A stretch of 64,000 nt of DNA from Inhella proteolytica. Lineage in GTDB: Bacteria > Pseudomonadota > Gammaproteobacteria > Burkholderiales > Burkholderiaceae_C. The translations under genes were made by a program, and so were the position numbers. Every line of letters starts with the position of its first letter. Positions within the stretch are counted from its first letter, which is position 1. The DNA lies in the NCBI RefSeq assembly GCF_016093275.1, contig NZ_JAEDAK010000011.1, positions 90,731 to 154,730 on the forward strand. Reading direction: 5' to 3'. A model generated the notes under the pieces. The model saw nothing but the letters and a program-made list of their open reading frames with translations, did no database searches and was not told the DNA's origin. Positions 18,070 to 25,310 of the stretch are shown one piece after another.

Positions 18070-18824
18070 CACCCAGCGCCCGCCTGCTGATTGCCGACGA
18101 CGAACAAGCCCCGCGCGAGCACCTGCGCCGCCTGCTGGCCCAGCACTGGCCCCAGGCCAAGTTGGTGGCCGAATGCGCCAATGGCGTGGACGCCTGGGAC
18201 GAGGCCCTGGCCCAGGAGCCCACCATCTGCTTTCTGGATATCCGCATGCCCGGCCTGACCGGTTTGCAGGTGGCGCAGCGCCTGGGGCAGTTGTCGCAGA
18301 CACCGCAGGTGGTGTTCGTCACTGCCTACAACGACCATGCGCTGGCGGCCTTCGAGGCCGGAGCGATCGACTACCTGGTCAAGCCACTCGATGCCGAACG
18401 CCTGCAACGTGCCGTCGCGCGCGTGCAGCAGCGCCTGCAGCAGGCGGCCCCGGCACCCGATCTGCAGGCCCTGCTGCAACAACTGCTGCCACGCCGCGGC
18501 ACGCCGCGTCCCATCCAGGCCAGCGTGGGCAAGGAGGTGCGGCTGATCCCGCCGGATGAGGTCGTCTACTTCGAGAGCGATGCACGCTACACGCGTGTCG
18601 TCACCGCCGACACCGAGGCCCTGATCCGCACGCCGCTGAAGGAGCTTATCGCCAGCCTGGACCCCGACCAGTTCTGGCAGGTGCACCGCTCCATCCTGGT
18701 GAACAGCCGCTGCATCGCCAGCGCGCTGCGCGTGGACGAGAACAACATGCTGCTGAGCCTGCGCGGCCGCAATGAAAAACTGCCGGTCTCCCGGCAGTTT
18801 CAAGCGCTGTTCAAGGGGCAGTAA
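18066..18824 (+). CDS. LytTR-family response regulator (second copy)
   Basis: The 252-residue protein has a receiver domain (D58 in FLDIRMPGLTG, Lys in LVKPLD) and a LytTR domain. It shares long stretches with the first copy (IQASVGKEVRLI, YFE-DARYTRV, TPLK, and an identical C-terminus EKLPVSRQFQALFKGQ). Its last codons also form, on the opposite strand, a perfect intrinsic terminator for the convergent PEP-CTERM gene, whose stop codon lies only 9 nt away. Confidence 0.92.
   Translation: MTPSARLLIADDEQAPREHLRRLLAQHWPQAKLVAECANGVDAWDEALAQEPTICFLDIRMPGLTGLQVAQRLGQLSQTPQVVFVTAYNDHALAAFEAGAIDYLVKPLDAERLQRAVARVQQRLQQAAPAPDLQALLQQLLPRRGTPRPIQASVGKEVRLIPPDEVVYFESDARYTRVVTADTEALIRTPLKELIASLDPDQFWQVHRSILVNSRCIASALRVDENNMLLSLRGRNEKLPVSRQFQALFKGQ
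18775..18800 (-). terminator. Intrinsic terminator of the PEP-CTERM gene embedded in the response-regulator CDS
   Basis: On the minus strand AAACTGCCGG pairs perfectly with CCGGCAGTTT (18777–18786 with 18791–18800) around a 4-nt loop, ending in a T5 run (18779–18775). It lies 34 nt past the PEP-CTERM stop and inside the last 17 codons of the convergent regulator gene. A second, shorter hairpin GGGGC/GCCCC (18815–18829) spans the intergenic junction. Confidence 0.75.
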
Positions 18825-18833
18825 GCCCCGGCT

Positions 18834-20219
18834 TCAGCGGCGACGCGCGGCCGCCAGGCCCAGCAGCCCCAGCAAGCCCAGCATCAGACCGCCCGGCTCG
18901 GGCACCTTGCCCCCCCCACCGCCGGGGGTGCCGCCAAGAGGCGGCGGGAAGGGGTCGCCCTCCGGCTTGGGAGGATCCTTCGGGTCGAAGGGAGGCGGCG
19001 GCGGCAGCGGATCGGGATCCGGGCCGAACGGCGGAGGCGGAGGTGGGGGCGGGTTGCCGCCGCCGCCGGGAGGCGTACCGCCGCCACCGCCGGGAGGCGT
19101 ACCGCCGCCACCACCGGGAGGCGTGGCACCGCCACCACCGGGAGGCGTGGCACCGCCACCACCGGGAGGCGTGCCACCGCCACCACCGGGAGGCGTACCA
19201 CCGCCACCACCGGGAGGCGTACCACCGCCACCACCGGGAGGCGTACCACCGCCACCACCGGGAGGCGTGCCACCGCCACCACCGGGAGGCGTACCACCGC
19301 CACCACCGGGAGGCGTGCCACCGCCACCACCGGGAGGCGAGTCGGGCGAATCCGGTGTATCCGGCTGCAAGGGCGGCAGGGGCTCGGGCTTGGGCGGCAC
19401 GGGCGGGTTGGGCAGCAGCGTCGGCGGCTGCGGCACTTCAGGTGGCACCGGGCCAGGCGTAGGCGTCCCGGGCGGCAGCGGCTCGGGCGTGGGCTGCGCT
19501 TGCGAAGGCAGACGGCCCGGCATGTCCGGCTGCGGCCAAATGGTCGGCAGGGTCGGCATGCCCGGCAATGCGGGGCTGCTGGGGTCGCTGAGCTGGTTGA
19601 AGCTCGGGCTGGCGGGGACGAAACCGGTGGGCCGGCTGTGCGGGCCCAACTCAGATCCCTCAGGAGCACCGGCCAGGCTGTCGAAACTGGCGCCCGCCAG
19701 CGGCTGGTCGCCGCCCGCGCCCGGCGCTTCGAACTCGAGCGGTGCATCGCCGTCGAGCGCGGCGGCAAGCACCATCGGCTCTTCTTCTGCCGCACCGGCA
19801 ATCGGCTCCAACTGGTTGCGCACGATGCGGCTGAGGTTGCGACACACCGTCGGCACGATCAGGCAATGGCCGTCCTGGCAGTACACCAGCCCGCGCTCCT
19901 GATGCGTGTCGCTCCAGCGCTGGCGGCTCACGGTCTTGCAGACCTGGCCACTGCCGAAGTGCATGTCGCTGATGTCGGCGTTGTAAGTCGACTTGCCCAG
20001 GATGGCGCCGCGCGTGATGAGCGCGATTTCGTCGTACTCGCGCTTGGCCATGCGCGCCTTCAGCTTGGCCCGGGTGGCTTGCGGAATGTCCTGGTAGCGG
20101 TCCACGGCCGCAATCAGATCCCCGGTGAAGGGATTGGCCCCTGGACGATTCCAGGAGCAGTGCGGCAGCGTGGCGGTGGAGGTGCTGGCAGCCAGGGCCA
20201 GCGCGGCGAGGAGGGACAT
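18834..20219 (-). CDS. PEP-CTERM-sorted protein of the MHFG type with Pro/Gly repeat stalk
   Basis: The 461-residue exported protein starts with a signal peptide (residues 1–~16). A compact domain (~20–135) carries Cys 21, 94, 114, 119 and 126 and the motif MHFG at 86–89, a feature of a PEP-CTERM family I recall under that name. A Pro-rich linker, twelve PPGG-type repeats and a Pro/Asp stretch follow. The C-terminus VPEPGG + hydrophobic helix + RRR is the PEP-CTERM sorting signal, recognised and removed by an exosortase at the inner membrane, usually in exopolysaccharide producers. The exosortase is not in this window. TAGAGT (20268–20263) may be its -10. Confidence 0.85.
   Translation of the reverse strand: MSLLAALALAASTSTATLPHCSWNRPGANPFTGDLIAAVDRYQDIPQATRAKLKARMAKREYDEIALITRGAILGKSTYNADISDMHFGSGQVCKTVSRQRWSDTHQERGLVYCQDGHCLIVPTVCRNLSRIVRNQLEPIAGAAEEEPMVLAAALDGDAPLEFEAPGAGGDQPLAGASFDSLAGAPEGSELGPHSRPTGFVPASPSFNQLSDPSSPALPGMPTLPTIWPQPDMPGRLPSQAQPTPEPLPPGTPTPGPVPPEVPQPPTLLPNPPVPPKPEPLPPLQPDTPDSPDSPPGGGGGTPPGGGGGTPPGGGGGTPPGGGGGTPPGGGGGTPPGGGGGTPPGGGGGTPPGGGGATPPGGGGATPPGGGGGTPPGGGGGTPPGGGGNPPPPPPPPFGPDPDPLPPPPPFDPKDPPKPEGDPFPPPLGGTPGGGGGKVPEPGGLMLGLLGLLGLAAARRR
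19066..19340 (-). repeat. 24-bp tandem coding repeat (12 PPGG-containing units)
   Basis: Twelve copies of a 24-bp unit encode PPGGGGGT (nine copies), PPGGGGAT (two adjacent copies) or PPGGGGN (the last). Units are nearly identical in DNA; variation is mostly at the wobble base of the Thr codon. The length is a multiple of three, so unit gain or loss keeps the frame. The run would make a flexible extended stalk before the sorting signal. Confidence 0.9.
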
Positions 20220-20380
20220 GGTGGCGGTGCGCGCGCCCCCGCTGGGGGGGCAATGGGAGCGGACTCTAGGGGCCGCCCTTCGCGCGAGCCGGGAACAAAG
20301 TCACACCTGCACACACTTCCCGACAATCTGCCACCTGATCGCGGGGGTGCCGTTCCGGCGCGCGCGGCAGCAGAAACGGC

Positions 20381-20406
20381 AAAAAAAAGCCCGGCAGGTG
20401 CCGGGC
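20381..20406 (-). terminator. Intrinsic terminator after the SWIB/histone-like gene
   Basis: GCCCGGC (20389–20395) pairs with GCCGGGC (20400–20406) around a 4-nt loop; on the minus strand eight T follow. It lies 35 nt beyond the gene's stop. Confidence 0.88.
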
Positions 20407-20440
20407 GCATTCAGCGAACCGGCCCGCAGGCCGGCGCGCT

Positions 20441-20860
20441 TCACTTCAGGTGACTGCTGATCAGCTTGGTCATCTCAAACATATCGGCCTTGGCCTTGCC
20501 GAAGATTTCCTTCAGCTTGGCATCGGCCACGATGACGCGCTTCTGCACGGCATCTTGCAGCTTGTTCTTCTTGATGTACTCCCACACCTTCTTGGTGATC
20601 TCGGTGCGGGGCAGCGGCTTGTCACCCACGATGGCCGCCAGCGCAGCGCTGGGGGTCAGCGCCTTCATGAAGGCGGCATTGGGAGTGCGCTTCTTTGCCG
20701 GAGCAGCGGCCTTCTTGGCCGGAGCGGCGGCCTTCTTGGCGGGTGCAGCCTTCTTGGCCGGGGCCGCCTTCTTTGCGGGAGCGGCGGCCTTCTTGGCCGG
20801 AGCCGCCTTCTTCGCGGGCGCGGCCTTCTTGGCCGGGGCCGCCTTCTTCGCAGTTGCCAT
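20441..20860 (-). CDS. SWIB/MDM2-domain protein with histone-H1-like Ala/Lys/Pro tail
   Basis: The 139-residue protein starts at ATG 20860 behind GGAGAG. Residues 1–57 are repeats of AKKAAP/AKKAAAP, a basic low-complexity tail like histone H1 C-termini and bacterial HctB/AlgP. Residues ~60–139 form a SWIB domain (FMKALTPSAALAAIVG … LPRTEITKKVWEYIKKN … LQDAVQKRVIVADAKLKEIF). This combination is common in Burkholderiales and likely gives a nucleoid-associated protein. It has its own terminator. The 180-bp region upstream carries the inverted repeat at 20966–20990. Confidence 0.9.
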   Translation of the reverse strand: MATAKKAAPAKKAAPAKKAAPAKKAAAPAKKAAPAKKAAPAKKAAAPAKKAAAPAKKRTPNAAFMKALTPSAALAAIVGDKPLPRTEITKKVWEYIKKNKLQDAVQKRVIVADAKLKEIFGKAKADMFEMTKLISSHLK

Positions 20861-20965
20861 GTAATTCTCTCCGTGCGTTGAGGGGATTGCCGGGCCGGGT
20901 GAAGGTCGTGGATTCGCCTTCAAATTCTCTCTAGCACCGAGCGGCCGCAATCGTACTGCGCGCCT

Positions 20966-20990
20966 CTATGAAATTGAAAGGCTTTCATAG
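20966..20990. promoter_or_regulatory. Nested inverted repeat between terC and the SWIB gene
   Basis: CTATGAAA (20966–20973) and TTTCATAG (20983–20990) form perfect arms. Inside, TGAAAG (20975–20980) and CTTTCA (20982–20987) form a second, competing palindrome. It lies 52 nt after the terC stop and ~106 nt before the SWIB start, in AT-rich DNA. An operator for the SWIB gene or a weak transcript end for terC are both possible. Confidence 0.4.
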
Positions 20991-21041
20991 GGAAATGATG
21001 CTCAGAAACCCTTGGATGTCTGCGCGAGGTCAATCGGCCCG

Positions 21042-22001
21042 TCATCGCACCGGCAACTTCGGGGCGGTGCGCACGCTCAGCACCATGGTCACAGCCAGGA
21101 TGCCGACCACCACGCCGAGCGACGCCACCACCGGGATCTTGACCAGGTCGATCAGCATCATTTTGGTGCCGATGAAGGCCAGGATCACCGCCAAGCCGTA
21201 GCTGAGCAAATGGAACTTGGCCGCCACGGCGGCGAGCAGGAAGTACATCGCCCGCAGGCCCAGGATGGCGAACACATTGCTCGTCAGCACGATGAAGGGA
21301 TCGAGCGTGATGGCAAAGATGGCCGGGATGGAGTCGACAGCGAAGATCACATCGGTCACGCCCACCAGGCACACCACCATCAGCAGCGGCGTGGCGATGC
21401 GCTTGCCGTTTTCCACGGTGAAGAACTGCTCGCCGTCAAAGCTCTTGCTGACCGGCATCAGGCGACGCAGCAACTTCAGGGCGGGGTTGTCCTCCAGGTC
21501 CGGCTCCTTGCCGGCCGCCCACCACATCTTGACGCCGGTGAGCAGCAGGAAGGCGCCGAAGACGTACAGGATCCAGTGGAACTGCTGCAGCAACCAGCCG
21601 CCGGCCAGGATCATCAGGGTCCGCAGCACGATGGCGCCGATGATGCCGATCATCAGCACCCGCTTCTGGTAAGCCGCCGGTACCGCGAAGTAGGTGAAGA
21701 TCATCAGGAAGACGAAGATGTTGTCGACCGCCAGCGACTTCTCGATCAGGTAGCCGGTGAGGAACTCCAGCGCCTTGGTGTTGGCCAGGGCCACATCGCC
21801 CGTGGTGTCCTTCACCGCCCACCAGAACAGGGCGTTGAAGGCAAAGGACACCGCCACCCAGACCACCGACCAGCGCAGCGCTTCGCGCACGCCCACTTCG
21901 TGTGCGCCCTGCTTCTTGAGGACAACAAAGTCGATGAACAGCGCGACCAGAACGGTCGCCACGAAGAATCCCCACAGCCACAGGGGCGCAATGGTTTGCA
22001 T
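21042..22001 (-). CDS. TerC-family integral membrane protein (Alx-like manganese exporter type)
   Basis: The 319-residue protein has about nine membrane segments and the TerC motifs FIDFVVLKK, SLAVDNIFVFLMIFTYF and FAVDSIPAIFAIT. The acidic membrane residues (DN and DSIPA) are thought to handle the metal. Family members such as E. coli Alx and Bacillus YceF/YkoY act in Mn2+ efflux. GGAG lies 6 nt before the ATG. The leader carries a yybP-ykoY-type riboswitch, which strongly supports a manganese-linked role. It diverges from a small membrane protein gene. Confidence 0.92.
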   Translation of the reverse strand: MQTIAPLWLWGFFVATVLVALFIDFVVLKKQGAHEVGVREALRWSVVWVAVSFAFNALFWWAVKDTTGDVALANTKALEFLTGYLIEKSLAVDNIFVFLMIFTYFAVPAAYQKRVLMIGIIGAIVLRTLMILAGGWLLQQFHWILYVFGAFLLLTGVKMWWAAGKEPDLEDNPALKLLRRLMPVSKSFDGEQFFTVENGKRIATPLLMVVCLVGVTDVIFAVDSIPAIFAITLDPFIVLTSNVFAILGLRAMYFLLAAVAAKFHLLSYGLAVILAFIGTKMMLIDLVKIPVVASLGVVVGILAVTMVLSVRTAPKLPVR

Positions 22002-22051
22002 GCGTCACTCCAACAAGACCTGAAGCCAGCCCACCGGGGCCGGAACGATTC

Positions 22052-22176
22052 GAAAGGTCTTGCGGGGACGGTGATCAAGCACCGGCTGCGCGTCCCGGGT
22101 CTGCCGCGGGCAGACCGTCTTGACGGGATCGCGCCATGCCGGCTTTGCACCGGCACGTGGCTACTCCCCTCTCGAA
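22052..22176 (-). ncRNA. yybP-ykoY-type manganese riboswitch upstream of terC
   Basis: On the minus strand the 5' part GAGGGGAGTAGCC (~22173–22160), a central CGTCA element and the 3' part GCAAGACCTTTCG (22063–22051) match the most conserved blocks of the yybP-ykoY RNA. The 5' CGAGAGG and 3' CCTTTCG strands can pair as P1 with one G·U. The 3' strand CAAGACCT (22062–22055) is also perfectly complementary to AGGTCTTG (22021–22014), which abuts the terC ribosome-binding site (GGAG, 22011–22008). Competing pairings would let Mn2+ binding free the site, a translational ON switch. The assignment is by eye from motif memory and gene context. Confidence 0.85.
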
Positions 22177-22185
22177 GCGGGCCGC

Positions 22186-22213
22186 ATTGTGCCAAAGCCT
22201 CCATTGCCCACAA
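22186..22213 (-). promoter_or_regulatory. Candidate promoter of the riboswitch–terC transcript
   Basis: TTGTGG (22213–22208) and CACAAT (22191–22186) are separated by 16 nt. The predicted start (~22179) is immediately before the aptamer. Confidence 0.45.
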
Positions 22214-22225
22214 ACAGCAGCGGGC

Positions 22226-22231
22226 TATGCT
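22226..22231 (+). promoter_or_regulatory. -10-like element 6 nt before the small membrane protein
   Basis: TATGCT is followed by 6 nt and the ATG at 22238; TTGCCC (22204–22209) 16 nt upstream could be the -35. This promoter is divergent from, and overlaps, the terC promoter. Confidence 0.45.
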
Positions 22232-22237
22232 CGCGTG

Positions 22238-22582
22238 ATGAATTGGTTGCTGCGCTGGATCCTGCTCGCCGCTGCTCTGCTGGGCGTGGCCCATTTGTAC
22301 CCGGGCGTGCAAGTGGGCAGCTTCGGCAGCGCCCTGATTGCCGCGGCTGTGCTGGGCCTCTTCAACGCCTTGCTACGGCCCTTGCTGGTGCTGCTGACCC
22401 TGCCCGTCACCCTGCTGACCCTGGGGCTGTTCCTGTTCGTCATCAACGCCGCGCTGTTCTGGTCTGCAGCGGCGGTGCTGGATGGCTTTGCGGTGCAGGG
22501 CTTCGGCGCGGCCCTGATCGGCTCGCTGATCTACAGCCTGCTTGGCCTGTTGATCGACCTGCTGCTCGCCAAACGCAGCTGA
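22238..22582 (+). CDS. Small membrane protein of the phage-holin-4_2 (YvlD-like) family
   Basis: The 114-residue protein has four hydrophobic helices with short loops. The motif FNALLRPLLVLLTLPVTLLTLGLF is diagnostic of this family (known as Phage_holin_4_2), which occurs widely on chromosomes without phage and has no proven holin role. The ATG at 22238 gives the expected length; a frame extending upstream into the terC riboswitch region lacks family similarity. It ends just before the convergent M48 protease gene. Confidence 0.85.
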   Translation: MNWLLRWILLAAALLGVAHLYPGVQVGSFGSALIAAAVLGLFNALLRPLLVLLTLPVTLLTLGLFLFVINAALFWSAAAVLDGFAVQGFGAALIGSLIYSLLGLLIDLLLAKRS

Positions 22583-22583
22583 G

Positions 22584-24170
22584 TCATTCCGCCTCTGGCG
22601 GTACACCGCGCGGGTAGACCTCGCGCAAGAACTGGCGGCGCTCGTACAGCAGGGCGCGCAGTCGCGCATCGATGACCGACACCTCGATCGGATCGGCGCC
22701 CGGGCCACGCGACTGACGCAATGCCGCACGCAGGCGGTCGATGGCCCCCACCGTGTCACCCCGCGCGGCGTGCGCCTCCGCATGCGCACGCAAGGCGCGC
22801 AGGGCTTGACCCTGCAGCTCCCACAGCCGCGCCGCACGCGCCCAGGCACCCGCATCGCGAGGCTGCAGGGCCAAGTGGGTCTGCAAGGCCTCCAAGGCCG
22901 CGGCTCGTTGCTCGGCCGGAGCGCCGGCCGCCGCCGCGGCCTGGGCGCGCAGTTTCAGCAGCACCGGGTCACGTTCGGCCACCCAGGGCTGGAGCAGGGC
23001 CAGCGCGGCCGCGCCATCCTCGGTCAGCGCCGCACCTTCGGCTTGCAGCAGCACGAGCAGACGCTCCGCGCCCGCACGTTCGGCCTCAGGCAATTCCGCC
23101 AGGCTGCGCCGCGCCGCCTGCACGGCGGCGTCGCCGCGAGCGCGCTGCCGCAACTTGTAGGCGGCCAGCGCCGCGCTGTAGCGCGCAGCCAATTGGGGCA
23201 GCACACCCGGCTCTCGCCCGCCGGCATCCAGCGCAGCAGCCTGTTGCAGCGCCTCGGCGCGCTCATCCATCAGCACCCGGGCGCGGGCCGCCATCAGGGT
23301 GTGTTCCGCCACGCCCGCGGGCTGGGCGGTGCTGGCCTCCATGCTGACGCGCTGGCGCGCCTCGCCCACCCGTTCGCTGTTCAGCGGGTGGGTGCGCAAA
23401 TAGGGAAAGGCACCCGAGTCCATCAGGCGCGTGGCCTGATCCAGGCGCTCGAACATGCGCACCATGCCCTGCGGCACATAGCCCGCGCCGCTGAGCACGG
23501 CGTGCCCCACGCGGTCGGCCTCGCGCTCCATGTCCCGCGAGAACGAAAGGCGCTGGCGCTGCGCTTCCGTCTGAGCGGCAGACATCACGCCCAGGCCGAC
23601 ATCCGTACTGCCCGTCTTCGCCGCGGCCAGCACGCCGAGCAAGGTGCCCAGGATGGTGATGGCAGTGTTCTTGCCCTCGCCCGCGATGCCGCGTGCGATG
23701 TGGCGTTGCGTGACGTGCGACAGCTCATGCGCCATCACGGACGCCAGCTCGTCGCGCTGGCCCGTCATCGCGATCAGGCCAAGATTGAAAACGAAGTACC
23801 CCCCCGGCCAGGCCGACGCATTGATGACACGCTCACGGACCAGCAGGGTTTCCCACGCAAAGCGCTCCCACAGCTCGTCACTGATATGGCCCTGCTGGCG
23901 CGCGGACTGGATCAGCGGCTGCCAGAGGCGCTCCACATAGTCCTGCAGCAGGGGGTCGTCGAGCACGGAAGGGTCCGAACGCGCCTGCGACATGATCCAG
24001 TCGCCATAGCGACGCTCTTCGCCCAGGCCAACCTGCTCGGAGACGGAGTCTCCGAGCGTGGGGAGCTGAATCGGATTGCTGCGGGGCGCCTCGGCATGAC
24101 CATTCAGGCTCAGCAGGCACAGGGCAAGGGCCAGCGGACGCAGGCCTGAAGGCATGGGGACAGATCTCAT
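22584..24170 (-). CDS. M48-family periplasmic metalloprotease with TPR-like tail (BepA/YfgC-like)
   Basis: The 528-residue protein has a signal peptide (about 1–26, ending GHAEA). Its zinc-protease domain contains HELSH (HExxH) near residue 150 and the EREAD segment supplying the third zinc ligand. A helical C-terminal half, rich in Ala/Leu/Arg repeats, is consistent with TPRs. E. coli BepA degrades misfolded LptD and assists outer-membrane assembly; the domain layout and length match. An internal ATG (codon 6) is an alternative start that leaves the signal peptide intact. Confidence 0.9.
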   Translation of the reverse strand: MRSVPMPSGLRPLALALCLLSLNGHAEAPRSNPIQLPTLGDSVSEQVGLGEERRYGDWIMSQARSDPSVLDDPLLQDYVERLWQPLIQSARQQGHISDELWERFAWETLLVRERVINASAWPGGYFVFNLGLIAMTGQRDELASVMAHELSHVTQRHIARGIAGEGKNTAITILGTLLGVLAAAKTGSTDVGLGVMSAAQTEAQRQRLSFSRDMEREADRVGHAVLSGAGYVPQGMVRMFERLDQATRLMDSGAFPYLRTHPLNSERVGEARQRVSMEASTAQPAGVAEHTLMAARARVLMDERAEALQQAAALDAGGREPGVLPQLAARYSAALAAYKLRQRARGDAAVQAARRSLAELPEAERAGAERLLVLLQAEGAALTEDGAAALALLQPWVAERDPVLLKLRAQAAAAAGAPAEQRAAALEALQTHLALQPRDAGAWARAARLWELQGQALRALRAHAEAHAARGDTVGAIDRLRAALRQSRGPGADPIEVSVIDARLRALLYERRQFLREVYPRGVPPEAE

Positions 24171-24256
24171 GGCAGCAGCAACGCGGGCGTGACCGAAGCG
24201 GCCGACGCGACCGTCCTATCATCGCCGCCCCTTGTTGCTGTCTCATTTCTCCGGCC

Positions 24257-24799
24257 ATGAGCAATCCGCTGACGCACTTCGATGCCCAAGGCCAAGCCCA
24301 TATGGTGGACGTGGCCGGCAAGGGAGCCACTCACCGTGTGGCACGGGCGTCCGGGGTGATCCGCATGCAGCCTGCCACCTTCACCCTGATCGCCCAGGGT
24401 CAGGCCGCCAAGGGTGATGTGTTGGGCGTTGCCCGGATTGCCGCGATCCAGGGGGCCAAGCGCTGCGCGGATCTGGTACCACTCTGCCACCCTCTGCCAC
24501 TGACGCGGGTCGCGGTCGAGTTTGAGTTGGATGCAACAGCAAGCCTGGTGCGCTGCGACGCGCAGGTCGAGACGGTCGGCCGCACGGGTGTCGAGATGGA
24601 GGCCTTGTGCGCGGTGCAGATCGGGCTGTTGACTATCTATGACATGTGCAAGGCGGTTGATCGGGGGATGGTGATCGATGCCGTGAAGGTGTTGGAGAAG
24701 CGCGGGGGGAAGTCTGGCGATTGGAAAGGAGAGTCGGTCACCCCGGCAGCGGGAGCAGTTGAAGTCGTGCGCAGCGGATGCGCCCCTTACCCTGATTGA
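24257..24799 (+). CDS. moaC: Cyclic pyranopterin monophosphate synthase MoaC
   Basis: MoaC converts the MoaA product into cyclic pyranopterin monophosphate in molybdenum cofactor synthesis. The conserved blocks [29 protein letters not shown] and [11 protein letters not shown]…YDMCKAVDR are all present. At 180 residues it is ~20 longer than usual because of a low-conservation tail. A TATCAT hexamer about 30 nt upstream may be its -10. It is divergent from the M48 gene and is the last GC-typical gene before the glycan island. Confidence 0.94.
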   Translation: MSNPLTHFDAQGQAHMVDVAGKGATHRVARASGVIRMQPATFTLIAQGQAAKGDVLGVARIAAIQGAKRCADLVPLCHPLPLTRVAVEFELDATASLVRCDAQVETVGRTGVEMEALCAVQIGLLTIYDMCKAVDRGMVIDAVKVLEKRGGKSGDWKGESVTPAAGAVEVVRSGCAPYPD

Positions 24800-24887
24800 C
24801 ATTGGAAACCGTGCCCGGCTGCGTCAGGAGGTCAGCAAGCTGGCCTAGGCCCCAAAAAAGAAACCTCTTCGCTCGCCAACCGAAAGC

Positions 24888-25310
24888 GTGCAATTGACGC
24901 CTCACAACAGGTTATTGCGCTATTTGATTGTGGGGGCCTGCAGCTTTCTCGCAGCTCAGTCCATTTTCGCAGCGCTGATCTATTTGGCGCGGTGGCCCTA
25001 CTTGGTTGCCTTCACGGCCACCTTTTTTGCAGTAAACATCGCCAGCTACATTGCCTCCCGCCTCACAGTATTCGGGAGCACAACAATTGCACTTGGCGAG
25101 GGGATGGCCCGATGGTTCGGGGTAGCTATCTCCACCCTGGCAATCAACAATCTATTGATGTTCGTGCTGGTCGATGGAATGAGCTGCCACCCACTCGTCG
25201 CGAGCATTGCTCTTTCCATTATCAACATGCCAATCAGCTACTTGTTGCACCGCCGGTTGACCTTCAATGTGCAGGCAAGCCACACGGGCAATCAATCGTT
25301 GCCTCGATAG
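24888..25310 (+). CDS. GtrA-family membrane protein (polyprenyl-phosphate-sugar flippase type)
   Basis: The 140-residue protein has four membrane helices and the family features: an N-terminal LLRYLIVGACSFLAA helix, ASRLTVF and a C-terminal HRRLTF. GtrA proteins are proposed to flip undecaprenyl-phosphate-linked sugars in three-gene Gtr glycosylation systems and in cell-wall glycan pathways. The start is GTG 24888; a TTG two codons on is also possible. Base composition is clearly lower in GC than moaC. Its 3' end overlaps the convergent glycosyltransferase by 19 nt. Confidence 0.85.
   Translation: MQLTPHNRLLRYLIVGACSFLAAQSIFAALIYLARWPYLVAFTATFFAVNIASYIASRLTVFGSTTIALGEGMARWFGVAISTLAINNLLMFVLVDGMSCHPLVASIALSIINMPISYLLHRRLTFNVQASHTGNQSLPR

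Noticed and set aside
19066..19340. CRISPR-like regular periodicity
   Set aside because: The 24-bp units are contiguous with no spacers, are in frame, and encode a Pro/Gly stalk.
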